A stretch of DNA of 5,505 nt from assembly GCA_916049935.1 (NCBI GenBank), contig CAJZJI010000069.1:1-5505 (forward strand). The letters run 5' to 3'. This DNA comes from an uncultured Streptococcus sp. GTDB lineage: Bacteria > Bacillota > Bacilli > Lactobacillales > Aerococcaceae. A program made the translations under genes and the position numbers. The notes under the pieces were generated by a model that did not search any database, had not been told where the DNA came from, and saw only the letters and a list, made by a program, of their open reading frames with translations. Shown here piece after piece: positions 1-5,505 of this stretch (position 1 is its first letter; each line of letters starts with the position of its first letter).

Positions 1-1012
1 CTCCATCTTTTCCAAGGAGCGTCACAGTTGTTCCTACTGGAAATTCATGCGGCAATCGAATCATGCACTGATCCATGCAGATGCGTCCAACAATCGGACA
101 ACGAACGCCGTCCACCAAGACTTCCCCTTTATTGTAGGCACGGATAAATCCATCCGCATAGCCAACTGGAAGTGTCGCTACCCATTGTGGTTCGTCTGCT
201 GTATAGGTCGCACCGTAGCTCACTGTGTCTCCTGCTTCCAGCTTCTTCACTTTTACCATTTCCGTTTCCCAACGAAGGGCCGGTGTTAAGGCTGCTTCGT
301 CTTTCAGCGCTAAGTCTCCATTAGAAGGATTAATTCCGTAAATACCGATTCCATATCGGACAATGGCGCTATCTCCTGCCCCATGCCAAAGCGCATAGGC
401 TGAGTTCGAATAATGTACGTGTGCTGGTTTGACGCTTAATTCATCTACGAGACGACGAAACTTCTCGATTTGTTTGATTAACTGTGTCGTGTCAGCTTCG
501 TCTGCAGTCGCAAAATGCGTGAAAATGCCTTCGAATTCAAACGGGCCAGATTGTAGAACGGCTTCAACCGCTGCTAATTCTTCCTCATTCACCACACCAA
601 TACGCCCCATTCCCGAGTCCACGGCAATATGGACTTTTAATGGCGTATCGTTTAAATACCTCGCTGCTTCTTTTAACCATGTAAAAGAATCGACACTCGC
701 AGTGATTTTATTTTCAGCCAAGAGTGCGGCATCTTCAACGCGGCTTAGCCCTAAGTTTAAGATGGGTTGTGTAAATCCAGCCTCGCGTAATCCTAGTCCC
801 TCGTCCAAATTCGCCACACAGAATCCTGTAGCCCCAGCTTCAACCGCTGCTTTGGCTACTGGAATCATCCCATGTCCGTATGCGTTGGCTTTTACAACAG
901 CATAGAGTTCTTGAGTGGGACTCAACTTTGCTAGTTGTTTTTTAATATTTTGTTTTACAATCGATAAATCCACTACTACTCGTGTATTTCGATGGATGGC
1001 TTCTAACATCAT
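1..1012 (-). CDS. alr: Alanine racemase (C-terminus cut by window edge)
   Basis: This PLP-dependent enzyme interconverts L- and D-alanine in the cytoplasm and supplies D-Ala for peptidoglycan and, in Gram-positives, teichoic acid. I translated the minus strand by hand: 337 codons are open to the left edge with no stop, against about 365-370 in the family, so roughly 30 C-terminal residues are missing. Visible signatures are the PLP-lysine motif AVVKANAYGHG (Lys41), HYSNSA (200-205, phosphate contact), RYGIGIYG (219-226, the Arg expected near the pyridine nitrogen), the catalytic-tyrosine motif SYGATY (Tyr266, from the partner subunit) and GRICMDQ (309-315, substrate site). The start is ambiguous between tandem ATGs at 1012 and 1009. 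The AAGGA at 1021-1025 lies 8 nt before the first, so I chose that one. It begins 14 nt after the acpS stop and is probably co-transcribed with acpS. The identification is secure. Confidence 0.97.
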   Translation of the reverse strand, partial: MMLEAIHRNTRVVVDLSIVKQNIKKQLAKLSPTQELYAVVKANAYGHGMIPVAKAAVEAGATGFCVANLDEGLGLREAGFTQPILNLGLSRVEDAALLAENKITASVDSFTWLKEAARYLNDTPLKVHIAVDSGMGRIGVVNEEELAAVEAVLQSGPFEFEGIFTHFATADEADTTQLIKQIEKFRRLVDELSVKPAHVHYSNSAYALWHGAGDSAIVRYGIGIYGINPSNGDLALKDEAALTPALRWETEMVKVKKLEAGDTVSYGATYTADEPQWVATLPVGYADGFIRAYNKGEVLVDGVRCPIVGRICMDQCMIRLPHEFPVGTTVTLLGKDG

Positions 1013-1020
1013 TGGTTCAT

Positions 1021-1025
1021 TCCTT
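1021..1025 (-). promoter_or_regulatory. alr ribosome binding site
   Basis: AAGGA lies 8 nt upstream of the first of two tandem ATG codons of alr and decides between them, since spacing to the second is 11 nt. It falls within the 14-nt gap after the acpS stop codon. A third ATG, out of frame, directly abuts the AAGGA (1018-1020) and would encode only three residues before a TGA. Confidence 0.7.
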
Positions 1026-1026
1026 T

Positions 1027-1389
1027 TTATTCGTTGGATTCTAATACGACGACGGCATACGCATCATGATTGGTATGCGTAATAGTGACCCATGTTTTGT
1101 GGGCGTACCGTTTGCACACAAGGACTGGTTTCCCAGATGCATCATTTAAGACTTCGATATCTTGGAAAGACACGTGTTGTCCAATTCCCGTTCCCAATGC
1201 TTTTGCGTAGGCTTCCTTGGCCGCAAAACGTCCTGCGAGAAACTCTACTTTTCGCTTCGTTGGAAGGCTATTGTATTTCTCTAATTCTGCTGGAGTCAGC
1301 ACTTTTCGTAAAAAAGTCTTCGGTTCTGCCACGATTTTTTCAATGCGTGAAAGTTCCACTGCATCCATTCCAAGTCCTGTAATCGCCAT
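1027..1389 (-). CDS. acpS: Holo-[acyl-carrier-protein] synthase
   Basis: AcpS transfers 4'-phosphopantetheine from coenzyme A to the conserved serine of apo-acyl carrier protein, turning it into the working carrier for fatty acid synthesis. The 120-residue length is normal for the trimeric bacterial AcpS type. The N-terminus GLGMDAVEL carries the metal-binding Asp9, and RFAAKEAYAKALGTGIG (54-70) carries the second metal ligand Glu59 with the CoA-binding lysine region. DASGKP (83-88) and the C-terminal ITHTNHDAYAVV (103-114) complete the family pattern. The ATG at 1389 is preceded by AAAGGAG (1396-1402) with 6 nt spacing. It has its own predicted promoter (1421-1449) and is followed closely by alr; acpS-alr adjacency is a common arrangement in Firmicutes. 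The stop is TAA at 1027-1029. No oddities were seen. Confidence 0.97.
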   Translation of the reverse strand: MAITGLGMDAVELSRIEKIVAEPKTFLRKVLTPAELEKYNSLPTKRKVEFLAGRFAAKEAYAKALGTGIGQHVSFQDIEVLNDASGKPVLVCKRYAHKTWVTITHTNHDAYAVVVLESNE

Positions 1390-1420
1390 TGTCGTCTCCT
1401 TTAACGTATTTCATTTCTTC

Positions 1421-1449
1421 ATTTTATCAAAATAATGACCATTTGTCAG
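1421..1449 (-). promoter_or_regulatory. Predicted sigma-A promoter of acpS-alr
   Basis: Read on the minus strand, a -35 element CTGACA (1444-1449, five of six consensus bases) is separated by exactly 17 nt from a -10 element TAAAAT (1421-1426, five of six). The -10 is preceded by TGA (1427-1429), giving the TGn extension. Transcription would start near 1412-1415, leaving a leader of about 25 nt that contains the acpS ribosome binding site. It lies in the 75-bp gap after nrdG and would let acpS-alr be expressed independently of the anaerobic reductase operon. This is predicted from sequence only. Confidence 0.75.
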
Positions 1450-1464
1450 AAATTTTATCGTTTC

Positions 1465-2028
1465 TTATGATTCCCAGAGGCCTTTCCATAAAACAACTTC
1501 GCTAGCTTCAAGAGACGCCTGCACATCGATAATGCGCTGATTGCTACTACCTCGAAACTGCAAGGTCAAATCCTTCTTGGCGAGTTCAAATCGTCCATCG
1601 ACTAAAATATCGATCAAGCCGAGCAATTCCAGCTTATCCTCTGTTTCTTGCATCAATTCTTCCCATGTATATCCCGTCCACGACCACACGTCTTTTGTGT
1701 TCCCGTATGCTTGACGAAGAGCTTTTACGAGAGAAAGACAGACCCCTGTATTTAAAAACGGCTCGCCTCCAAGAAGCGTTAAGCCCTGACAATACGATGC
1801 ACCGATATCCTCAACGATTTGTGCTTCGAGTTCTTTAGTATATGGAATGCCGTAATTGAAATTTTGCGCGATAACATTATAACACCCTTCACAGGCAAAA
1901 AGGCAGCCGCTCACATACAGCGAGCAGCGTACCCCTTCCCCATCGACAAAATTATACGGTTTATAGCTCGCAATCTTCCCTTTGGAATACTTGTGACTCG
2001 TCCATTCTTTTGGCTTCGGGTTATTCAT
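1465..2028 (-). CDS. nrdG: Anaerobic ribonucleoside-triphosphate reductase activating protein (radical SAM)
   Basis: NrdG uses a [4Fe-4S] cluster and S-adenosylmethionine to place a glycyl radical on NrdD, making the class III ribonucleotide reductase active; it works only without oxygen. The 187-residue protein has the radical-SAM cluster motif CLFACEGC (Cys42, Cys46, Cys49, spacing CX3CX2C) and the SAM-binding LLGGEPF (85-91). It also has WSWTGYTWEE (115-124), IDILVDGRF (139-147) and FRGSSNQRIIDV (158-169), all typical of NrdG. The ATG at 2028 lies inside the end of nrdD (8-nt overlap), which points to translational coupling. The N-terminus MNNPKPKEW matches the family as I recall it, supporting this start, although GGAGG touches the ATG directly. 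The stop is TAA at 1465-1467, and I see no strong terminator after it. Confidence 0.97.
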   Translation of the reverse strand: MNNPKPKEWTSHKYSKGKIASYKPYNFVDGEGVRCSLYVSGCLFACEGCYNVIAQNFNYGIPYTKELEAQIVEDIGASYCQGLTLLGGEPFLNTGVCLSLVKALRQAYGNTKDVWSWTGYTWEELMQETEDKLELLGLIDILVDGRFELAKKDLTLQFRGSSNQRIIDVQASLEASEVVLWKGLWES

Positions 2029-4219
2029 CCTCCGTCACCCCAAGCGCATAGCGTTCCTTGAGTTTTGGCATATGTTTCACACGCGAAGAAATCTCCACGT
2101 GACGACCATGCACCATTGGACGGGCTTGGGGATTTCCTAGATACCCACAAGTTCGTTTCACCACATCACACGTTTGTGGATCATGGTTCTTACATTGTGG
2201 GCATTCGAACCCTTTAGCCGTTGGAGTAAATTCACCGTCAAATCCACACTGATAACAATGGTCGATTGGCGTATTCGTTCCAAGATATCCAACTTTGTCA
2301 TAGGCAAAATCCCACACAGCTTCCAGCGCCTTTGGATTTTGACGAAGCACTGGATATTCGCAGTAATGAATGAAGCCACCTGAAGAATACACTGGATAAT
2401 CTTTTTCGAAGTCAATCTTTTCAAATGGCGTTGGATTTTTACGCACATCATAATGGAAACTATTCGTGTAGTATTCCTTCTCGGTAATATCTGGCACGAG
2501 ACCGAATTTTTCGATATCGAGCTTGCAGAAACGGTCGGTCAAACTTTCACTTGGAGTCGCATAGACGCTGAAATGATAGCCATATTCGTCGCCCCATGCA
2601 TCGGTATGAGCCTTTAACGCCTTCACGATTGCTAAAGTAAAGGCCTTAGCTTCAGGGTTCGTTTCCCAGGCTGGCCCAAAGAAGGCTGTTGCGGCTTCAT
2701 AGAGTCCAATATAGCCAAGAGAAACCGTCGCACGTTTGTTTCTAAAGAGGACGTCGACTTCTTCACCATCCTTCAAACGTTGGCCAAATGCCCCATAATG
2801 ATACAACACTGGTGCATTGTCGCGAGTCGCTTCCTTACAACGTTCCACACGGTAGACGAGTGCATCTTTACAAATCGCGAGTTTTTCTTCAAAAATCTCC
2901 CAAAACTTTTGAAGAGATCCGTCTGCTTCGAGCGCAATCCGAGGAATATTGAGGGTCACAACCCCTAAGTTCATTCGTCCATCGTTCACTTCTTGGCCGT
3001 TTTCGTCCTTCCACCCTTGTAAGAATGAACGGCATCCCATCGGCACCTTGAAGCTTCCTGTTAAACGAACGATTTGGTCATAGCTCAACACGTCTGGATA
3101 CATGCGTTTTGTCGCACATTCCAACGCCAATTGCTTCACGTCGTAGTTTGGGTCATTGGCTTCCAAATTCACGCCACGTTTCAAAGTGAAGACGAGTTTC
3201 GGGAAAATGGCAGTTCGTTTTTCTTTGCCAATCCCTTCCATACGCACTTGCAAGATGGCCTTTTGAATACAACGTTCGAAGTGATTCGTTCCGAGTCCAA
3301 ATCCAAGCGTTGTAAATGGCGTTTGTCCTTGCGATGTATAGAGCGTGTTGATTTCGTATTCTAACGATTGCATCGCATCATAAATATCTTTTTCCGTCTT
3401 CTTCATCGCATAGGCTTCTTGACGGTCTGCTCCCTCAATCCACTCTTTGGCATCTTCTAAATGCTTTTCGTAATTCTTGGCTGCATAAGGTGCCAGCAAC
3501 TCATCCACACGGTTGGCAGAACAACCACCATACTGACTGCTCGCCACATTGGCAATAATTTGCGCCATTTGTGCCGTTGCGGTTTGAATCGACTTAGGAG
3601 ACTCCACTTCCGCATTTCCGATTTTAAAGCCGAGACCTAGCATGTGCTCGAAGTCAATTAAGCAACAGTTCGTAAGCGGCATATATGGATGATAATCCAA
3701 GTCGTGATAATGGATGTCGCCCTTCAAATGCGCATTAGCCACGTGCGGCGGAAGCATCTTCAAGCCGATAATTTTCCCGACCGTTCCAGCCGTTAAGTCG
3801 CGCTGCGTATTAAATACTTTACTATCTTTATTCGCGTTCTCGTTGACGACGCTAGCTTCTTTATTCGTTAATCGTGAGAGCGCCCATTGGAAATCCAACT
3901 GATTCTTACGGCGTAAATCACGGTCTACACGGTAGGAGATATACTCTTGTGCAAGCTCTGATTCCCCATCTTCAATCAGAAAATGTTCAATGATATTTTG
4001 AATTTCATAAATCTCAATCGTATCGTTAAAGCGTCTTGAAATCTCCGCGAGGACATCCTCTACGATGCGACCAAGCACTACCATCCGCTCGTCGCTTAAT
4101 GTACCATTCAATCCGATTTCCGCTTTTTCAATTGCACGTTGAATCTTTTCTTTTTGAAATTCGACTTGTCGGCCATCCCTCTTCGTGACCGATAATGCTG
4201 TTAATGTCTCTACACTCAT
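2021..4219 (-). CDS. nrdD: Anaerobic (class III) ribonucleoside-triphosphate reductase, catalytic subunit
   Basis: NrdD reduces ribonucleoside triphosphates to deoxyribonucleotides by glycyl-radical chemistry during anaerobic growth. Numbering is from the ATG at 4219 (732 residues, normal length). An N-terminal ATP-cone (about 8-100) provides allosteric control of overall activity. The barrel carries HYHDLDYHPYMPLTNCCLID (170-189), whose Cys185 matches the conserved barrel cysteine of E. coli NrdD, and PMGCRSFL (393-400), whose Cys396 is the expected thiyl-radical residue. Near the C-terminus, CYQC (655-658) and CPQC (673-676) form the structural zinc site, followed by RTCGYLG with radical Gly692. 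An in-frame GTG at 4222 directly precedes the ATG. AAGGAGG (4227-4233) is 7 nt from the ATG but 4 nt from the GTG, so I prefer the ATG; starting at the GTG gives 733 residues. It overlaps nrdG by 8 nt, forming an operon preceded by NrdR-like boxes. Confidence 0.98.
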   Translation of the reverse strand: MSVETLTALSVTKRDGRQVEFQKEKIQRAIEKAEIGLNGTLSDERMVVLGRIVEDVLAEISRRFNDTIEIYEIQNIIEHFLIEDGESELAQEYISYRVDRDLRRKNQLDFQWALSRLTNKEASVVNENANKDSKVFNTQRDLTAGTVGKIIGLKMLPPHVANAHLKGDIHYHDLDYHPYMPLTNCCLIDFEHMLGLGFKIGNAEVESPKSIQTATAQMAQIIANVASSQYGGCSANRVDELLAPYAAKNYEKHLEDAKEWIEGADRQEAYAMKKTEKDIYDAMQSLEYEINTLYTSQGQTPFTTLGFGLGTNHFERCIQKAILQVRMEGIGKEKRTAIFPKLVFTLKRGVNLEANDPNYDVKQLALECATKRMYPDVLSYDQIVRLTGSFKVPMGCRSFLQGWKDENGQEVNDGRMNLGVVTLNIPRIALEADGSLQKFWEIFEEKLAICKDALVYRVERCKEATRDNAPVLYHYGAFGQRLKDGEEVDVLFRNKRATVSLGYIGLYEAATAFFGPAWETNPEAKAFTLAIVKALKAHTDAWGDEYGYHFSVYATPSESLTDRFCKLDIEKFGLVPDITEKEYYTNSFHYDVRKNPTPFEKIDFEKDYPVYSSGGFIHYCEYPVLRQNPKALEAVWDFAYDKVGYLGTNTPIDHCYQCGFDGEFTPTAKGFECPQCKNHDPQTCDVVKRTCGYLGNPQARPMVHGRHVEISSRVKHMPKLKERYALGVTEDE
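2035..2041 (-). promoter_or_regulatory. Probable nrdG ribosome binding site inside nrdD
   Basis: GGGGTGA lies 6 nt before the nrdG ATG and can pair with the 16S anti-Shine-Dalgarno sequence, allowing one G-U pair. A second match, GGAGG (2029-2033), abuts the ATG with no spacing and is too close to be the usual ribosome site. The upstream one therefore more likely sets the nrdG start. Both lie within the last codons of nrdD. Confidence 0.5.
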
Positions 4220-4226
4220 CACGATT

Positions 4227-4233
4227 CCTCCTT
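4227..4233 (-). promoter_or_regulatory. nrdD ribosome binding site
   Basis: AAGGAGG is a full-strength Shine-Dalgarno core upstream of consecutive in-frame GTG (4220-4222) and ATG (4217-4219) codons. The 7-nt spacing to the ATG is closer to optimal than the 4 nt to the GTG, so it favours the ATG as the nrdD start. Confidence 0.75.
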
Positions 4234-4247
4234 AAACTCTAGTCCTT

Positions 4248-4275
4248 ATTTTAGCACTCAAAAAATAAAAATCAA
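4248..4275 (-). promoter_or_regulatory. Candidate proximal nrdDG promoter
   Basis: On the minus strand, TTGATT (4270-4275, four of six -35 bases) is followed after 16 nt by TAAAAT (4248-4253), with TGC just before it forming an extended -10. Transcription would begin around 4240, giving a leader of about 22 nt to the nrdD ATG that holds the AAGGAGG site. The NrdR-like boxes would then sit just upstream of the -35. Of the two candidates in this region it has the better extended -10. This is prediction only. Confidence 0.5.
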
Positions 4276-4283
4276 CCCCTAAA

Positions 4284-4299
4284 ACACAATATGTTGTGT
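4284..4299. promoter_or_regulatory. NrdR box (left, near-perfect)
   Basis: ACACAATATGTTGTGT matches the NrdR consensus ACACWATATATWGTGT at all but one or two positions. It sits inside a longer dyad spanning 4281-4302, in which 10 of 11 base pairs are symmetric. NrdR is a zinc-finger, ATP-cone repressor that binds pairs of such boxes upstream of ribonucleotide reductase operons and responds to ATP/dATP state. The box lies between the kinase terminator and nrdD, as expected for control of nrdDG. Confidence 0.85.
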
Positions 4300-4308
4300 T
4301 TTAGAATC

Positions 4309-4337
4309 GTTATAATTTACAACATATAGTGTATAAA
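4309..4337 (-). promoter_or_regulatory. Candidate distal nrdDG promoter overlapped by NrdR boxes
   Basis: On the minus strand, a weak -35 TTTATA (4332-4337, four of six) lies 17 nt from a -10 TATAAC (4309-4314, five of six). The right NrdR-like box fills the spacer and the left one covers the expected start site near 4300-4303. That geometry suits direct repression, but the -35 is poor and the leader would be about 80 nt. It may coexist with, or be an alternative to, the proximal candidate. Confidence 0.3.
4317..4332. promoter_or_regulatory. NrdR box (right, partial)
   Basis: This 16-mer ends in CATATAGTGT and matches the NrdR consensus at 13 of 16 positions by eye; the right half is good and the left half is degenerate. 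Its start is 33 bp from that of the left box, about three helical turns, which puts both sites on roughly the same face of the DNA as in known NrdR box pairs. Pairing with the stronger left box is the main reason to believe it. Confidence 0.7.
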
Positions 4338-4342
4338 GGCGC

Positions 4343-4374
4343 AAAAAAACTCTCTGACAAATCTGTCAGAGAGT
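4343..4374 (-). terminator. Rho-independent terminator of the kinase gene
   Basis: An 11-bp perfect stem, ACTCTCTGACA with TGTCAGAGAGT, encloses a 4-nt loop (stem-loop 4349-4374). On the minus strand it is followed by a run of seven Ts (4343-4349, the first of which closes the stem). It begins about 10 nt after the kinase stop codon and separates that transcript from the nrdDG control region. On the plus strand there is no gene upstream to terminate. Confidence 0.93.
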
Positions 4375-4384
4375 CTGAAACTCT

Positions 4385-5503
4385 TTATTTTTGTGCGTTT
4401 TGAACGGCTTCGACCATCTTATCCCACACGTTTTCCATATCTTGTACCAATTTCAATTGCGTACGGGCGCGGTCCAAGTTTTGTCCTGGACGAGTCGTTT
4501 GATAGTAAATGTCCCCGTTGATATAGTCCGTCAAGAAACGAATGCCTTGTTCTAGCGTGATGACACGCGCACCCCAAGGTAAGTATTCGAGTTCGGCTTC
4601 CGTCAAGATGCCGTTTGTACCTTCGATAAAACCTTTCACGTATGTTTCGTATAAGTCGAAATCGAAGTTCACTTTTGATAGATCTGGTTCGTCTTCGGCA
4701 CAATCATTAGCACCAAAACGAATCGAATCACCAAAATCAAATAACACCAACCCTGGCATTACGGTATCAAGGTCCACGATGCAAAGCGGTTCTTTCGTTT
4801 CGCTGTCGAACATGATGTTGTTTAATTTTGTATCATTATGCGTTACACGAAGCGGCAATACGCCTTCATCGAGTAAATCATAGAGTAAGAAGCAGTCCGC
4901 TTTACGGTTTTGGATAAATGCTATCTCTTCTTGCACCTCTTTCACACGGCCAACGCGATCTTCTCTAATCGCTTCTTCCAATTGTCTGTAACGATTACGT
5001 GTATCGTGGAATTTCGGAATCACTTCGACCAATTGGCTAGCATCGAAGTCGTTTAAGTCATAAGCAAAACGACCGAATGCTTTGGCTGTGATATAAAATT
5101 GTTCTGGATTTTCTACTTTATCTAATGAATAGCTATTTTTCACTGAATCATAAATACGCCAGTAAGTTCCGTTATCCAAGTTGGCTGTTAAGTGGCCATC
5201 TTTAGTGCGGATGACACGGAGCGTTTCACGAGAAGCGTCGCGCCCTTCTGCTTCGTATTTTTCACGAAGATATGTGGTTACCTTCTCGATATTTTCCATT
5301 AATCCACGTACGTTTGGAAAAATATCATGGTTAATGGCTTGTAATACATATTGTTTTTCTTCATTTTCATGTGTATGTGTAATTTGATAGGTTTTATTAA
5401 TTAATCCATTTCCTAAAGGTTGAATATCTACCAATTCCCCTGGTAATTCGTAATATTCATATGCCACTCGTGCATTATTTAATGGATTTCCTTCTGTTGT
5501 CAT
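4385..5503 (-). CDS. Sugar kinase-like phosphotransferase, N-acetylhexosamine 1-kinase (NahK) type
   Basis: This 372-residue protein has the aminoglycoside-phosphotransferase/choline-kinase fold signatures. They are a glycine-rich N-lobe (LGNGLINKTYQI, 30-41), YVLQAINHDIF (52-62), the catalytic loop THNDTKLNN (221-229, putative base Asp224), and the metal-binding IVDLDTVMPG (242-251) followed by FDFGDS (255-260). The QxINxxxF pattern, the HNDTKxNN loop and the length resemble bifidobacterial N-acetylhexosamine 1-kinase, which phosphorylates GlcNAc/GalNAc at C1; members are sometimes mislabelled mucin desulfatase. The exact substrate is inference, as no sugar gene is visible nearby. The first in-frame ATG is 2 nt from the window edge, so its ribosome site and any upstream extension cannot be seen. 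It ends in TAA just before an intrinsic terminator. No signal peptide or membrane segment is evident, so it is probably cytoplasmic. Confidence 0.8.
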   Translation of the reverse strand: MTTEGNPLNNARVAYEYYELPGELVDIQPLGNGLINKTYQITHTHENEEKQYVLQAINHDIFPNVRGLMENIEKVTTYLREKYEAEGRDASRETLRVIRTKDGHLTANLDNGTYWRIYDSVKNSYSLDKVENPEQFYITAKAFGRFAYDLNDFDASQLVEVIPKFHDTRNRYRQLEEAIREDRVGRVKEVQEEIAFIQNRKADCFLLYDLLDEGVLPLRVTHNDTKLNNIMFDSETKEPLCIVDLDTVMPGLVLFDFGDSIRFGANDCAEDEPDLSKVNFDFDLYETYVKGFIEGTNGILTEAELEYLPWGARVITLEQGIRFLTDYINGDIYYQTTRPGQNLDRARTQLKLVQDMENVWDKMVEAVQNAQK

Positions 5504-5505
5504 AA

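Noticed and set aside
429..905. 158-codon plus-strand open frame.
   Set aside because: It lies entirely antisense to alr, whose motifs are unmistakable; the composition is low-complexity Ser/Ala and there is no family signature.
1416..1434. Possible FabT operator (ATTTTGAT half-site) before acpS, attractive because AcpS serves fatty acid synthesis.
   Set aside because: Only the first half matches the consensus as I recall it; the second half (AAAATGAA) does not, and the match coincides with the AT-rich -10 region.
2158..2451. 97-codon minus-strand frame within nrdD, considered as an overlapping gene.
   Set aside because: It is a shifted reading of the nrdD C-terminal region with no ribosome site of note and no recognisable domain.
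4261..4275. Possible FNR-type site (TTGAT) before nrdDG, as expected for an anaerobic operon.
   Set aside because: Only one half-site is present; the required ATCAA partner at the right spacing is absent.
4311..4316. Perfect TATAAT on the plus strand.
   Set aside because: No -35 at a workable distance (TTGTGT is only 10 nt away) and no plus-strand gene downstream; it is the complement of the minus-strand promoter region.
4349..4374. Perfect inverted repeat considered as a protein-binding operator or mobile-element end.
   Set aside because: The short loop and T-run on the minus strand right after a stop codon make it a standard intrinsic terminator.

Overview
The window is ordinary chromosomal sequence from a low-GC Gram-positive bacterium, most likely a facultative anaerobe of the order Lactobacillales. 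This rests on the style of the NrdG, NrdD and Alr proteins (for example the NrdG N-terminus MNNPKPKEW, which I associate with streptococci and enterococci), strong AAGGAGG-type ribosome binding sites, and AT-rich sigma-A-type promoters. I cannot name the genus from the sequence alone. All five genes lie on the minus strand, so transcription runs from right to left.

From right to left: (1) A sugar-kinase-like phosphotransferase of the N-acetylhexosamine 1-kinase (NahK) type occupies 4385-5503, with its start at the very edge of the window, and ends in a clear intrinsic terminator (4343-4374). (2) A control region of about 120 bp (4223-4342) carries two NrdR-box-like palindromes and two candidate promoters. 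(3) nrdD and nrdG overlap by 8 bp. They encode the oxygen-sensitive class III (anaerobic) ribonucleotide reductase and its radical-SAM activase. (4) A 75-bp gap holds a well-formed extended -10 promoter. (5) acpS (holo-ACP synthase) is followed 14 nt later by alr (alanine racemase). alr runs off the left edge, with 337 codons visible and roughly the last 30 missing.

Functionally there are three units. nrdDG supplies deoxynucleotides without oxygen and appears to be under the general NrdR repressor, which senses nucleotide state. acpS-alr is a housekeeping pair: AcpS activates acyl carrier protein for lipid synthesis and Alr makes D-alanine for the cell wall. The kinase is terminated separately and its sugar pathway is not visible here.

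Every stretch longer than 200 bases is coding, and I see no mobile element, CRISPR array, tRNA or rRNA. I looked for an undescribed system and did not find one. The most informative details are regulatory: the paired NrdR sites, the internal acpS-alr promoter, and the unusual translation-start arrangements at nrdG, nrdD and alr.
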